Assembly: GCA_902805475.1 (NCBI GenBank)
Contig: CADCSX010000008.1
Coordinates: 496,001-560,000, forward strand
Length of the DNA: 64,000 nucleotides
Direction: 5' to 3'
From: Entonaema liquescens
Taxonomy: Eukaryota; Ascomycota; Sordariomycetes; Xylariales; Xylariaceae
Part shown: positions 1 to 11,402 of the stretch, in pieces
Layout: each line of letters starts with the position of its first letter
How positions within the stretch are numbered: the first letter of the stretch is position 1
The notes under the pieces: model-generated
The model's database searches: none
What the model was told of the DNA's origin: nothing
What the model saw: only the letters and a program-made list of their open reading frames with translations
Position numbers and translations under genes: made by a program

Positions 1-19
1 CTTATTATAACACGACAAT

Positions 20-54
<35 letters not shown>
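20..54. repeat. Short tandem repeat (TCTCAAC)x5
   Basis: Five perfect copies of the 7-mer TCTCAAC lie in tandem, followed by A-rich sequence. This is a simple minisatellite at the window edge with no coding potential seen. It may continue a repeat outside the window. Confidence 0.9.
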
Positions 55-55
<1 letters not shown>

Positions 56-1425
56 AAAAGAAAACAATCCCGTCATGGACTCGACAATCGGAACTGTAAC
101 ACCATGTCTCATTATATGGAGATATTTCGGGTTACCTTTGTTAGTATTAGTTAGCTAACATCAAACGATAAGGCGATGTTTGCAGGTGGAGCTGAATCTC
201 TCCCGGGATGTTACGCCGAGTTACTACGCAGCGTATAACTATGCAGTACTTCTTGCGTCTTTGCGTCTTTGCATCTTGCGTCTTGCGCTACTGTAGAACT
301 CGGTGATGCACATGTGGGCTGTTATGTAGTAGTGACGAATTCCAGGTTCAATCTGCCCGGAATGATGCTCTGTAAGAAGTTAGAGAGTATTTTCCATCTC
401 GAGGGAATATTAGGAATAAGGAAAAAATGCATTAAGGTTAGCCGTATTGGGCAGATCGTATAATTAAGATTCTTCTAAGACTTTTAAGTCCCATCGGCTC
501 CGTTAGGGGCCCCGTTAGCACTGATCCTGACTAGCCCTGGCGCTAATTCCCTACGAACCGTTAGGCAGGTACGGTACCCCACTGTCCAGACGCAAAACGT
601 CGGGAAGTCAGGGGAGTTTGTAGGGGGAATGCGCGAGCAAAGCGGGCAACAATACATTAAGTAGTAGGTACATCAATGAAAGCAATGCTTAAAGCAAGCT
701 AAGCCACTCTCTCTAATCGGTCTTGCAGGGGACCCACTAATCTAGTCCATGACCTGCAGTTGGTAGGGTTGGGTTCAAGGTCCACCAAATTGCGCGAAAG
801 TCCCCTTTGTTCAACCAACCCGCAAGTGAAGAAGGTACGCTACTTAGATTCTAGTCACGCTCCCCGTGCCGCCCGCCCAAACAAATCTCATCAAGCGCTC
901 TCCTTCCAATCAAACTCCATTTCTTCTACTCTAAGTCGAATTTCCGATCTTCAACAACCCATTCACCAACTGGCACTGCCACCACAGTCGGCGTAACACA
1001 TCCGCGCCACTTGGTTTGATTGATTTTATCCTAATCGCCCTCAGTCACTCGTTTCTGGAAAGCGTGCTAGGTTGACAGTTACAACAACGAGAGGAAGATC
1101 AAAGGGGAGGGATTCGAGAATCCTTCGTAGAAAGAGTTTACAACACCGGTCATTTAGGACAGTCTTGGGGGTTGTGCGCAGCGAACAGAGTCGGTATAAC
1201 GGGACGAGAAACTACAAAATCAATTAGATTCGAAGACACATCGATCTACATGTCGCCAACATCGATATCGATATACTTCAATTGCTCGCCTTCGCATGCA
1301 CAATCGCATTGTTACCTTTAAAACTTACTAAACTCGAACCCCGGACCCGAATTCGATTGAACGCAAGCGAATACTCCAAAAGGCGTCGCGGCTCGTTTGA
1401 GTCGGCGCGCTACTAAGCCGTCATC
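55..1425. other. Non-coding stretch upstream of palI
   Basis: No convincing gene is seen. Short open frames at 269-463 and 760-996 have no recognisable domain and look like chance. The last few hundred bases before 1426 presumably hold the promoter and 5' leader of palI. No RNA gene was recognised. Confidence 0.6.
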
Positions 1426-3707
1426 ATGTTGCGACCAGCTACACCTCTAACGGTGCTGCTCTTCGCAGCCTTCGCCATGCTACTACTCGCCGTCCTGTCG
1501 ACTCCTATTATTAAAGCGATTCCTTTAGGTACATACAAAGGCGTAAACTTTGGGGTCTTCGGGTATTGTGAAGCAAACGGTAATTGTAGCCCAATAGAGA
1601 TTGGATATGATACATGTATGCTCGCCTCCATAAACCTGATTCCTATTCAGGAAATTATGAATTATATCTAACCTATTTCTAGCAAAAATCTATTCTCCTA
1701 CGGACTCGGCTACCTTCGATTTGCCTTCTACGACGCGGACGACTCTTTCCGCTATCCTCGTTGTTCATCCCGTTGCCTGTCTCCTTACCTTGGTGATGCT
1801 GGTACTTGCCATTGTCGCCCACCTTCATTCCCCTTCTCATTCGTCACGTTATTTGTTGCTACTTTTTATCTTCGGCATCATTACATTTCTAGTATGCCTC
1901 CTTGCCTTTTTAATCGATGTGTTACTTTTCGTTCCCCATATGGCCTGGGGCTCTTATATCGTCTTGGCTGCTACAATTCTTGTATTCTTGAGTTTCATTA
2001 TTTCCTGCGCCATGCGACGCACCCTAGTTAATAGAAAGGCAAGAAAGAGGCGAATCGCAGAGAACGCCGAGATGAGTGGAGAGAATTACTACAACCGCCA
2101 GGTCCAACAAGAGGTGGCATCCCCTACGACTATTTCACGGCAGCCTACTGTTCCCGTTGTTAGTGGAGCAAATGGCCCAAGCGATAAGGTAGCTGGATTT
2201 GCCTCATTCGAAAAGAAGGATGATCGCAGCAGTGACGAACGCATACCGTTAACCGCCCGAACCCCTTCTGATAGGTCCCCAAATCATGCTCCTGCAGATA
2301 CGAGCATGTCTGGTTCCACATATAATGTACCACAACGGACAGGCTCCAGCAACTCGATGGCAAGAGACCAGTATGGTAATCCGATAGAGCAGGTTCAGGA
2401 AGGTTACAAAATGCGACGAGGTCCGTCTTTCGAGCGTATGAATGCAAGGGGCCGTGGCGGTCCTCCGGCTGGTTATAGAGGACGAGGGGGCTATGGAAGA
2501 GGAGGTTACGGCGCTCCCTATGGTCCGCCGGGTGGTAGAGGCGGATACGGCCCACCACCGAACGGGAGAGGCGGCTATGGCCCCGGCCGCGGTGGCTACG
2601 GGCCTCCACCAAATGGGCGAGGAGGTTACGGTCCCCGTAGAGGCTATGGCCCGGGCGAGATGAGAGGTGGAAGAACACCACCACCGACCTACCCAGGCGC
2701 CGGACCATATGATCGAAGACCATCTCCAGCTGGCGCATATGGTGATTATGGTCCAGGACGGCAGGGCCCACCGGCGGTGCCAGTTAACCCCTACGAAGTC
2801 GAGCCACCTGTACCAAGTATCCCGGCTGGTATGGCTGAGGGGGGTAACTACCAAGCATATAATCCCGATCGTATCAGTGATCTGCCCCGGGCTGAGTCCC
2901 CTCCTCCGATGCCTGGCATCGACGACGCTCACGAAAGGCCAGTAGGTCAAGCCGTAGAGATGGATGCTTCTACAGGAAGCCCCGCTCACCCGCCTCAAGG
3001 CTTCGGCCAGTTCAATAATCAACTAAGGGATAGCGATGCCGACGTAGCCGGCATGTTAGCCCTACAACAAGCAAGGACATCCTCCCCAAATCGTCACGAT
3101 ACTTATATGAGTGAAGGAAGCAGATATAGCCAAGAAGGGTGAGTTCAATGATTGATAGAAAACCGGTTGCACAACTAACACCATAAACAGTCAATATGTT
3201 CCGCCGCGCCAAGGATGGCGAGGACCCGAGCGGCCGTCGCAGGTCCCTGCTCCTCTTCAAATACCTACCCGCCCTCAAGAACTTAGCAGTGGAACACCTC
3301 CGCCTCCGCAACCGCAACCGCAGCCGCAGCCGGCAACCGCTGCTAAGGGCGATTATTACGAAGACGTAGACCCTCGTTTCGAAGAGCCGGCTTCTAAACC
3401 GAACCCACCACCGCAACTACAACTGCCACCCCAGGATGGGCCGAGTTATGACGACGTGCCGGCTCAGCCTATGAGTCCAGCGATATCCGAACAGTCGGGA
3501 TTTACTTCCATTTCTCAGAGGGGTATAAACCCCCGTTGGAACCCGCCGCCTGGCCAAGGATTCAACCAAATGCCACCGCGGAAGCCGGTTGGCCGAAACG
3601 AAGTGAATGTTCTTAATAGTAACCCTGACTTTCAGCTACCAGCAACGCGCGGGGGAGCAAGCGGAAGAGGGGGCATGATCCCTGGAAGCGCATACCCAGG
3701 ATTATAG
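1426..3707 (+). CDS. palI: PalI/Rim9-family pH-response membrane protein
   Basis: The coding sequence is join(1426..1615, 1683..3138, 3191..3707), 720 aa. Both introns are short (67 and 52 bp), with donors GTATGC and GTGAGT and acceptors TAG and CAG. The protein has a first membrane segment at residues ~6-27, then an extracellular loop with the family's paired cysteines (GYCEANGNC) followed by IEIGYDT. Three further membrane helices lie at ~87-112, 119-147 and 151-173. This four-helix SUR7/PalI-like topology is typical of Rim9/PalI, which helps the 7-TM sensor PalH reach the plasma membrane and so activates the PacC alkaline-pH pathway. A very long hydrophilic tail follows, with a Gly/Arg/Tyr tract of GRGGYGPPP-type repeats at ~315-400. 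The third exon encodes a PQPQPQ stretch. The family call is from recognition of the N-terminal region; the tail function is unknown. Confidence 0.88.
2440..2690 (+). repeat. RGG/GYG-repeat region within palI
   Basis: This coding tandem repeat encodes alternating GRGGYG and PPPNGRGGYG-type units in the cytoplasmic tail of PalI. Codons vary between units, so the repeat is conserved more at protein than at DNA level. Confidence 0.8.
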
Positions 3708-5269
3708 AAACTTGCATTCAATTCTTTCCTGTTCGTTCAGCTACGGTGTTCATAAGAACTACTCAGGTAGCTTTAAGAGTCATTCAGTCATCTAGGAACC
3801 TGTTCGGTTTCTTAACCCAAACACATGCTGTTCAAGCACTCACAATCTGACTTTACAGTCGGCATCTCCTTTTCTATCCTTTATCCTGATATACCCCCAC
3901 TCACAGGAGACTTTCTATTCGACATGAGACTTATTCAACTCATATTTTAACCATTGTCGGCGTTATGAACGCGGATTTCCTTGAACAACATATTAAGAAT
4001 GGTAGACGGCAATTCCCCGTTATCATTTATCGACCTCTAATTTAGTCGCGTGTTTTCACCGACCAGGTAGATCGAAAGAGGTTATAAGGTGGTGCTTCTT
4101 TCTAAAGCCTCGAGGCAACGTCCAAAGACCAGTCTCTACCGCCATTGATTGGATGGGAGCTTGGAGACGCGATGGCAGCAGGGACTTGGCAATATGAGGA
4201 AGCCTAGCCCCCTTTAAATTCTCTGGATGTATAGGAGTTATGTCTGGTAATGGACTTGGTTTGCGCGGCTGGTCTATGATATATGGGTAGTAGCTATATG
4301 CAATCAGAAAGCAAGAAAGCAAACAAGCAAACAAGCATTTTTTGCCTTCTGTGCAAATTAAGCAAAGCAATACTAGTGAGAACGAGGAAAAAGAAAGTTC
4401 TAACAGATGAAGTGTGTGTGCCTGTGCTTGTGCCTGTGCCTGTATAACTCGTGTCTTGTTGCAAAGGCGTATGCTTTTTTTTCTTCTTTGCTTGCTGTTG
4501 CTACATCATAGATAACTGACGTGCGGAAGTAGCAAATACCGTTTAGCATTTCGTAGGAGTGCTCTGGCTTTCCGACCACTTGCAATACAAAATATATTAC
4601 CGATCGTCAAATTTGTCTTTGGTCGGCATAGATAGGGGTTAGGAGAGGAGTGGGATCGTTATCCGGTGAGAGCATTATCCTATTCGTATTATTTGCCATT
4701 CTGTCGACATCAAAACTGACTTTAATGTTGCCGGCTACTAGGTAACAATTATAATACAGACCGAGAATGGCCTAATAACTGTGATATGTTCCTGATACAT
4801 GGTAGAGAGTGTGATGGTACGCCAGGATAGCAATTTACTAACCCTCACTGATGAGTTTAAACAGGTACGCAAGTTTTAATATAGATGTTTCTTACGGATG
4901 ATTTGAAATAAAGTACAGCTCATCTCATGAAACTGTTTCAAATAATGAATTAAAAGCCTTGCCGTATTCATAGCTATTGACTACCTACCTAAGAGACTAA
5001 ATGTAGTATGGAGGTCGCTGTCCCCAAAACAATGTTTCTTACGTGGCGAGACCTACCCCTTATGATGTGACCATATAGTAGCAGTATAGATCTTATCCAC
5101 CGTTCCGCGACATAATGACAAATCGATGGCTTGTATAACGGCGGCCGTCTCTTTCGTAGAAGGATCGTACGGGTAAAAGGTTAGACGTGATGTTTAGATA
5201 GATGCGTGTCTTGTGTAAGCTGAGCTGAGTCGATTAATAGAGTATCAGTGGGCGAAAGACGGAAAGTTG

Positions 5270-5312
<43 letters not shown>

Positions 5313-6206
5313 CTGTGTCTGTGTGGACGCCTGCAAGCAACGGGATTTGATATACTCGGATGGCTGAGTTCCCGCCCACCGACTGCGATGCAACATAAAC
5401 ACCCTCCATTACGCCGTGTCGGGACCAGCTCCCCATCCTCATCCGTTCCACGAATGGAAATACCTATGTAGACAAAAGCGCATCTAAAAATAAGAATATC
5501 TTATTATGACTTCCGCCCCTAAGATGGTTACACCGTGTCGAAGGTCTGTCTGCATCGCCAGGCTTCCAAATCGCGAGGATCGGTATAGTTGTTGTTGCGC
5601 TTCGGCTCGGCTCGTAAGGATATCTCGTGGCTCGGCTAGCTAGTATGACACGGGATGACTGGCGAACAGAGTTATACCCGGGACGTAGGACGTAGTATTA
5701 TACAAAAGGTCTAGTTCTTCAGCCTGGGCCCCTCGGCCGAATAGCGATCCAATGATGTATTTGCTCGGATTAATTTGTGCTGGCAAGCAGGCTATGAATC
5801 TGAGAGTGGCGGAGGACTCCGAGGGTGCCGGAGAGCAGGTAGTTCATAGACGCGAAGAGGTATGGTGGGGAACGAGATAAGCGACGTCTGACTTATTTGA
5901 AGTTGTATCGACAATATGCGGTGCTGGGAAGGGTTGGGGGCTGGTGGATCGTGAGGTATGACGGAGTTGAATAAATAGACGAGGATATCCCCGGACGACT
6001 TTGGTTAGGATCTGTGTTTGGGGTAGTATACTGTCGTGAGGGATTAGTAGCGGACATATCTGCTTAGAGACGATCCAATACAATTCTAAGAGCTGGGTCA
6101 TTGCGATTCTTGATTAGGCCACAGTGAACTGGAGCCATCTTGACTTGGATTTCATTAACCTCATATCCACCAATCTATACCAGTCGAGTAGCAGATATAC
6201 ATCACA
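3708..6206. other. Gene-free interval with microsatellite
   Basis: About 2.5 kb with no convincing gene. Open frames on either strand (for example minus 4056-4370 and minus 5844-6101) lack recognisable domains or supporting splice structure. The region contains GTGCCT-type repeats near 4410-4445 and an AT/GT microsatellite at 5270-5325. No tRNA or rRNA was seen. Confidence 0.55.
5270..5325. repeat. Compound (AT)n(GT)n(GTCTGT)n microsatellite
   Basis: About ten AT units run directly into about eleven GT units and then GTCTGT repeats. Alternating purine-pyrimidine tracts like this are length-variable. No gene overlaps it. Confidence 0.95.
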
Positions 6207-6632
6207 ATGTGCTACAATAACTACCACCAAACCCAACCCAACCCCCCTCACGTCCAAGTTGTCGTCACCACCGCAACGACAGTCCCGGCGGAAATATACA
6301 ACGTAAAGCAAGGCGGTCTTCTCCTCACCCTAGTTGAGGACAGCAACAATGCCACGAGCAGTGGATGCTGCAACTGTCCCGGGAACCGCAAGAGGAAGAG
6401 CCTCGTTTCAAGCCTTACCGAACTGATCAGTCGACCCTGGGCTGTGAGAGAATATCGAGTCGCGACGAACGAGTGGGACATGATGATAGCGCCACGATTA
6501 CATCTTCAGCAACAGCCGGCAGTCTACCAACACGGAAACACGCGGCTGTCTACTACGCCCCGAGGCTATCATGCGGAGAGGGAAGTAGTTGAACTAGAAG
6601 GGAATCATAGCTATGAGCATAATCGACGCTGA
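6207..6632 (+). CDS. Hypothetical small protein, 141 aa
   Basis: This is an uninterrupted frame of 141 codons starting at an ATG in good fungal context (CACAATG) behind an A/C-rich leader. I recognise no family. The N-terminus is Asn/Gln/Pro-rich. A short Cys motif followed by basic residues (GCCNCPGNRKRKS) lies near residues 52-64. No signal peptide or membrane segment is evident. It stands alone in otherwise non-coding sequence, so it may be a lineage-specific gene or a chance ORF; transcript evidence would decide. Confidence 0.4.
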   Translation: MCYNNYHQTQPNPPHVQVVVTTATTVPAEIYNVKQGGLLLTLVEDSNNATSSGCCNCPGNRKRKSLVSSLTELISRPWAVREYRVATNEWDMMIAPRLHLQQQPAVYQHGNTRLSTTPRGYHAEREVVELEGNHSYEHNRR

Positions 6633-7298
6633 TACGGACATGGCAGTTAGTGGTAGTTGGGCTAAGAGGATATGTATATATATACATACATATATACATA
6701 TATATATTAGAACGGGATGGGAGAGAAATATGGAATGAGAGTATACGTATATTATGGGAGAATGTAAATTAGCATGTGCTTTACTCGAGACTTGGGCCTG
6801 GTTCTGGGGTTTGGCTTTAGAGAAAGAGATTGGAGGAGCCCCTATTTAGAAGCTTAATGAGTATGACGGTGATGGTATGACGAAATATATCCGTCCTGAT
6901 AGAAGACTGATAGAAGACTGATATGAATTTGAAATACCCACTGGAGTATTAATGAAAAGACCACACGCCCAAAAAACTATCATCTTGCTTCAGATCTTTG
7001 GTTTGTCTGCGAGAACGAGCTCAACATTGTATAGCTTTTATTCGAACGATGTAGTCACAAGGAGGTCATAGTAAAGTATAGCATCCTGTCACAAATTCGG
7101 AACGACTATTGGCATTTGGTATATTTTTGTCATTCCTAGGCATTGCCTATGTCCATCCATGCCTTGCCATGCACAGAAGATCGAGATTCCAGGCCGCGAA
7201 AAACCCCTAATGCAATGAGAAAAGAGCAACCGGCAGAGAACCCAGAAACACCCATCACCACCCACGCACCACAGCTACCATCATTACTTTTACCCTTC
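6633..7298. other. Intergenic region downstream of eL21
   Basis: Contains a TATACATA-type simple repeat at about 6672-6707 and the presumed 3' flank of the minus-strand eL21 gene. No gene was seen. Confidence 0.6.
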
Positions 7299-8030
7299 TT
7301 AGATGGTCGTCTCGTATGCGATGGGAGCCACCGTCTCAGGGTGGTTGTCCTTCATGGACACTGTTCGGGCGTCACGGGGCAGGGCAGCTTGTCGCTTGAC
7401 GGTAACAGTGGTGCCGTCAGCCTTGGCCTTCTTCTTGAGCTCGGCATTCTGCTTGACGCGCTTGAGGAAGTCCTCTCTTGATCGCGATCGGTTGATGTGC
7501 TCGATGCGGACGTTGATTCGCTTCTCGATATACCGGTGCTTGACCTTCTTGTAGATGATTACGCCGACGGCAGACTTGGTCACGTTGTAGATAACACCCG
7601 TCTTGCCGTGGTAGACCTTGTGAGGCATACTATTTCCCTCCAAGTTAGCCCCAATTCGTTTTTAACGGAAACCGCATCCTTTCCCCGAGTTCGTAGCTTT
7701 CGCTTTCTAAAGTTCGGTCGGATCGCAATTTTCGTGGGATTCATTTTTGTCTTACCCCTTCTGGACAGCACCATTGGCCTTGATGTCAACAATATCGCCG
7801 ACTCTACCCAATTGTTAATAATTCATCCTTAATCGAGATTCGCGAATCGATGCGTACTTGTACTGTTGTAAGTAGGTGGAGAGGCGGATGGCACCCTTCT
7901 CTCGGAAGTTTCGAGAGAAGGCGTACTGTCGTCAATTGTTAGTTATAAATATTCCCCCTTTGTAAAACTTCTTAAGAATTGATTTCAAACGTACTCGAGT
8001 ACCAGCGCGGAGACCTGCGGCGTGACCCAT
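7299..8030 (-). CDS. RPL21: 60S ribosomal protein eL21
   Basis: The coding sequence is complement(join(7299..7629, 7756..7803, 7858..7925, 7995..8030)), 160 aa, the usual length of fungal eL21. Translation begins MGHAAGLRAGTR, continues through the short exons (YAFSR...; KVGDIVDIKANGAVQKG) and joins MPHKVYHGKTGVIYNVTKSAVGV in the last exon. All three introns have usable GT..AG borders (donors GTACGT, GTACGC, GTAAGA). eL21 is a structural protein of the large cytosolic ribosomal subunit, with a KOW-like fold near tRNA-binding and 5S rRNA contacts. The gene is divergent from uS4 with only 385 bp between the start codons, implying a shared, co-regulated promoter. Confidence 0.96.
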
Positions 8031-8415
8031 CTTGCCGGTGTTTTCGTGTGGTGAGAGAAATGTAGGAGTGTGATGGAGGTTTGATTGATTTCTCTACTCT
8101 TGTCGGCTCTCAAGAAATTCGCTTAGTATTTTTTTTTTCCGGGGCTTGTGAGCGATTGTGGACTTTACAACTTTGGACGCTACTACCTACTTAGGAAACT
8201 AACCGTAGATTAAGCGAGGGGTAACTTTGTATTCTTATCAAGCTTAGCCCCACTCTTGCCCTACTCCATTCCACAAACCCACTTCTTTTCTAACTTATCG
8301 TCTTTTTTTTCTTAGTTATTCGTTTTCTAAACTTTGAGAATCCTACGACAACCTCAATTTTCTTCATTCCTTTCTTCCCCCAACCATCAACCATCAAGAC
8401 AATTGAGTCGCAACT
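8031..8415. promoter_or_regulatory. Bidirectional promoter between eL21 and uS4
   Basis: This 385-bp interval separates the divergent start codons of two ribosomal protein genes. It has pyrimidine tracts (poly-T near 8127-8140 and 8302-8313, CT-rich sequence near 8360-8390) that are common in fungal ribosomal-protein promoters and leaders. No specific factor site was assigned. Confidence 0.6.
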
Positions 8416-9168
8416 ATGGCGCCTCTGTCTTACTCCAAGACCGCAAAGGTCCCCCGTCGCCCTTTCGAGGCCGCCCGTCTGTCAGTAATCACCGGCCACT
8501 GAGCTAGAGCTTGTCTCGGCTTAAGTCGATTGTGAACGAAGAAAACTGACATGGTCGCCTTCATAGTGATTCCGAGTTGAAGCTCGTTGGAGAGTACGGT
8601 CTACGAAACAAGCGTGAGGTCTGGCGTGTCCAGCTCACCCTTTCCAAGATTCGTCGTGCTGCTCGGTAAGTTTATACATCTTCCTCCTTCCTCTCATATT
8701 AGCGCATTAAAACGCAATTCTGGATCGCGGAAACTAATTCGAATCCAATATTATAGTCAGCTTCTTACCCTCGACGAGAAGGACCCTAAGCGTCTGTTCG
8801 AAGGAAATGCCCTCATTCGTCGTCTTGTCCGTGTCGGTGTGCTCGACGAGTCCCGCATGAAGCTCGATTACGTGCTTGCCCTGAAGGTCGAAGATTTCTT
8901 GGAGCGCCGCCTACAGACCTGTGTCTACAAGCTTGGTCTTGCCAAGTCCATCCACCACGCCCGTGTTCTTATCCGCCAGCGCCACATCCGCGTCGGAAAG
9001 CAGATCGTCAACGTACCTTCTTTCATCGTCCGTCTCGACTCCCAGAAGCACATCGACTTCTCCCTGACCTCGCCGTTTGGTGGCGGGCGTCCCGGCCGTG
9101 TCCGGAGAAAGAAGGCTAAGGCCGCCGAGAAGAAGGACGACGGCGAGGAGGAGGAAGAGGAAGAGTAA
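8416..9168 (+). CDS. RPS9: 40S ribosomal protein uS4 (S9)
   Basis: The coding sequence is join(8416..8480, 8567..8665, 8757..9168), 191 aa. Exon 1 gives MAPLSYSKTAKVPRRPFEAA, exon 2 the conserved LVGEYGLRNKREVWRVQLTL segment. Exon 3 carries the S4 RNA-binding domain (ERRLQTCVYKLGLAKSIHHA; RQRHIRVGKQIVNVPSF). It ends in an acidic tail of about nine glutamates. uS4 is a primary 18S rRNA binder near the mRNA entry site and takes part in decoding fidelity. Introns of 86 and 91 bp have GTCAGT and GTAAGT donors. It faces SLU7 tail to tail. Confidence 0.97.
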
Positions 9169-9396
9169 ATGCATCGCACTCCATGAATTTACGTGGATCG
9201 CTTGCCGGTGGGGAAAATGGATTACATTATGGGCGTATGAAATTACCTATTCAAGGTCATACCTCAAGGCGTTAGGCCAGGGGAAACGGAATGCATGAAG
9301 AACTTTCACGACCGTTTGATAAATTAATGCTCTATGTGATCCACTGCTTTTTACTCTCTTCTAAATGTATTAATATTGCTTAGTGATATGTCGATA

Positions 9397-10827
9397 CTAC
9401 CGAACTAATTCATCGTTCCCTAAGAATTTTGCCATGGGGTCGTCTGCTGCTGTGCGTTTCCGGCGATACTCATCTAATTCGGCTTCTGAAATGCCGCCCA
9501 TCATTTCTTCCACCGTGCGCTTCTTGCTTGTTTGTTGTGCCGGTTCGGTTTCCTCCTTCTTATCCGTCTCTTCCTCTTGAACGGGGGCTTCTTCGATTAG
9601 CTCAACCCCCGTCCTTTGCTTCTCAGCCGCCTCCCAAGCCTGTTTACCCTCTTCTCCCGTACAATAACTGTTCTTAATGAAAGAGTGACAGCACGCGTAG
9701 CCCCATTTGAAATTGGACCACCAACTGCCCCAAACCGAGGTGTGGTTGTTCACGTAGACGTCCTCTGCGTATTTAGACTTGGCCGATAATCTGGGCGCTC
9801 CCTTGATCAGGCCCGACTCGTCGTACTCGACGAACTGCTCCGACTCCGTCACAGCCGCGTCGCGCAGGGCCGCCGGCATGACGTGTTGGTCGCCGCCGTA
9901 TTTGTCCTGCAGCGCCTTGATCTTCTCGGCACGCTTGCGCTCCGCTTCTTCGCGCTCCTTCTTGCGGTAGAACTCGCCCGCCGTGGGGTTCGCCTGTAGA
10001 TGCTGGCTCGTGTCGCCGCTCCTCTCTTGCTTCTCCCACGCGTACTTCTGCGCCTGCTCGAACTCGGCCGCGTCGCCCGACGCTCGCAGGTACCCTTCCT
10101 CGGCGAACAGCTGCGCCGCCTTGTCGACTGTGGCGCCGGCGTCGACCATCGTTCGAGTCTTGGGGTCGTATTTCGCGGACTCGAGGTCGAGGTTGAGAAG
10201 GTATTTGGCGGTGTCTTCTCGTATTCGCAGTTGGCGCGTCGCGGTGCTCTGGTGTCGCCCCATGTCCGACTCTTCGGCGTATTTCTCGCCCGCGTCTTTG
10301 CTGCCTTCCTCCCCGTCGCCGTCGCCGTCGCCGTCTTCCTTTTCTTTCGCCCCGGAGAGCTGGCTGCGCAGCTCGTCCATGTGATTGTACCGCTCCACCA
10401 CGCGGCGGTATTCCTTGGGATCGTAGCCGTTCCACCGATCCCGCTTCGCGTCCCAGCCGAGCTCGACGTCCTGGATGACCTCGTCGGCCTGGATGTCCTT
10501 GCCGGTCCACTTGGCGCCCTTGGCGCGGGGGCGGTTGAGGCAGTCCTTCGCCTTGTGCGTCATGGCGCCGCAGTTCTCGCACGCGCCCTTGCGGTACTTG
10601 GTGGCGGCGGGGCCGAGCTTCTTGCCGCGGTCGTACCACTTGGACTGGTCGTCCTTGGTCTTGTGCAGCCGCTGGTGCTCAAGGTAGTCGGTCGCGTCGC
10701 CCTCCTCGCCCGCGTAGAAAGGCCGCTTGCTGATGAAGGACGGGATGTAGATGTTTTCTTCCTTCGAGGCGGCCGAGGCCTTGGAGTCGTTCCGCCGCGA
10801 GGGCGGTGGTGGTGGTGGCGGCGGCAT
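9397..10827 (-). CDS. SLU7: Pre-mRNA-splicing factor SLU7
   Basis: Intronless, 476 aa. The N-terminus is proline-rich (MPPPPPPPPSRRN). Next comes the conserved block ENIYIPSFISKRPFYAGEEG and a single CCHC zinc knuckle CENCGAMTHKAKDC at about residues 83-96. The family signature KWTGKDIQADEVIQDVELGW is followed by DAKRDRWNGYDPKEY. SLU7 acts in the second catalytic step of nuclear pre-mRNA splicing, in 3' splice-site choice, docking with Prp18. The later part contains an SVWGSWW segment and a Lys/Glu-rich low-complexity C-terminus. The 5' half is markedly G+C-rich compared with neighbouring genes. A 283-codon antisense frame (10000-10851) is a by-product of this composition. Confidence 0.95.
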   Translation of the reverse strand: MPPPPPPPPSRRNDSKASAASKEENIYIPSFISKRPFYAGEEGDATDYLEHQRLHKTKDDQSKWYDRGKKLGPAATKYRKGACENCGAMTHKAKDCLNRPRAKGAKWTGKDIQADEVIQDVELGWDAKRDRWNGYDPKEYRRVVERYNHMDELRSQLSGAKEKEDGDGDGDGEEGSKDAGEKYAEESDMGRHQSTATRQLRIREDTAKYLLNLDLESAKYDPKTRTMVDAGATVDKAAQLFAEEGYLRASGDAAEFEQAQKYAWEKQERSGDTSQHLQANPTAGEFYRKKEREEAERKRAEKIKALQDKYGGDQHVMPAALRDAAVTESEQFVEYDESGLIKGAPRLSAKSKYAEDVYVNNHTSVWGSWWSNFKWGYACCHSFIKNSYCTGEEGKQAWEAAEKQRTGVELIEEAPVQEEETDKKEETEPAQQTSKKRTVEEMMGGISEAELDEYRRKRTAADDPMAKFLGNDELVR

Positions 10828-11402
10828 GCTGGGTGCGTCTTTATGTATTAGGATAGGCGGCGGCTTGAAGGAGAGAGTACGGAAGTCTCGAGGAAGGATT
10901 GGAGATGTTGAAATACGCGGGCTAGATACAAATTAGGTATTTTTTAGATGGTTTGATCAAGTATGAACATTTGATAACCCGATCTTCGTATCTTCGTATC
11001 TGAGTTGTGGCTATGTACGTAGAATAGAGTCTTAAAAAGATGTGGCTGGGGTTGCGGCGCGAAAAGTGAGATTCCAGCTGAATCAGAAACCGCATACAGT
11101 ATTAAAAGGTGGACCAATTAGGTACTTATGCATCTATTGAAGGACTAACGTCAGGTACGACACCTGACAGCGCGTCGCGGTTTCAACTAATTGATTCAAT
11201 TAACGCGTCCGCCTCTCGATGGGGCTCGCGCTATTGAGAATCAGAACAAAACACAAAATCGATATCTAGCGACCTTTTTGGTGTATACCTAGGTACCTAC
11301 CTAATCAATCAATGGGTTTGGGTTGAATTCTTACAAGGTGCTTTGGATTCTCACATGCATCTTTACATCGCACAGACGCTATGACGTACAGTACAAATCG
11401 TC
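10828..11402. promoter_or_regulatory. Divergent promoter region SLU7/REV3
   Basis: 575 bp between the start codons of SLU7 (minus) and REV3 (plus). It contains an ACCTAGGTACCTACCTA motif at about 11288-11304 that recurs in other intergenic regions of the window. No gene was seen. Confidence 0.5.

Noticed and set aside
10000..10851. 283-codon open frame antisense to SLU7
   Set aside because: Composition shadow of the G+C-rich SLU7 exon; Val/Leu/Ala-rich string without domain, and SLU7 is well supported.
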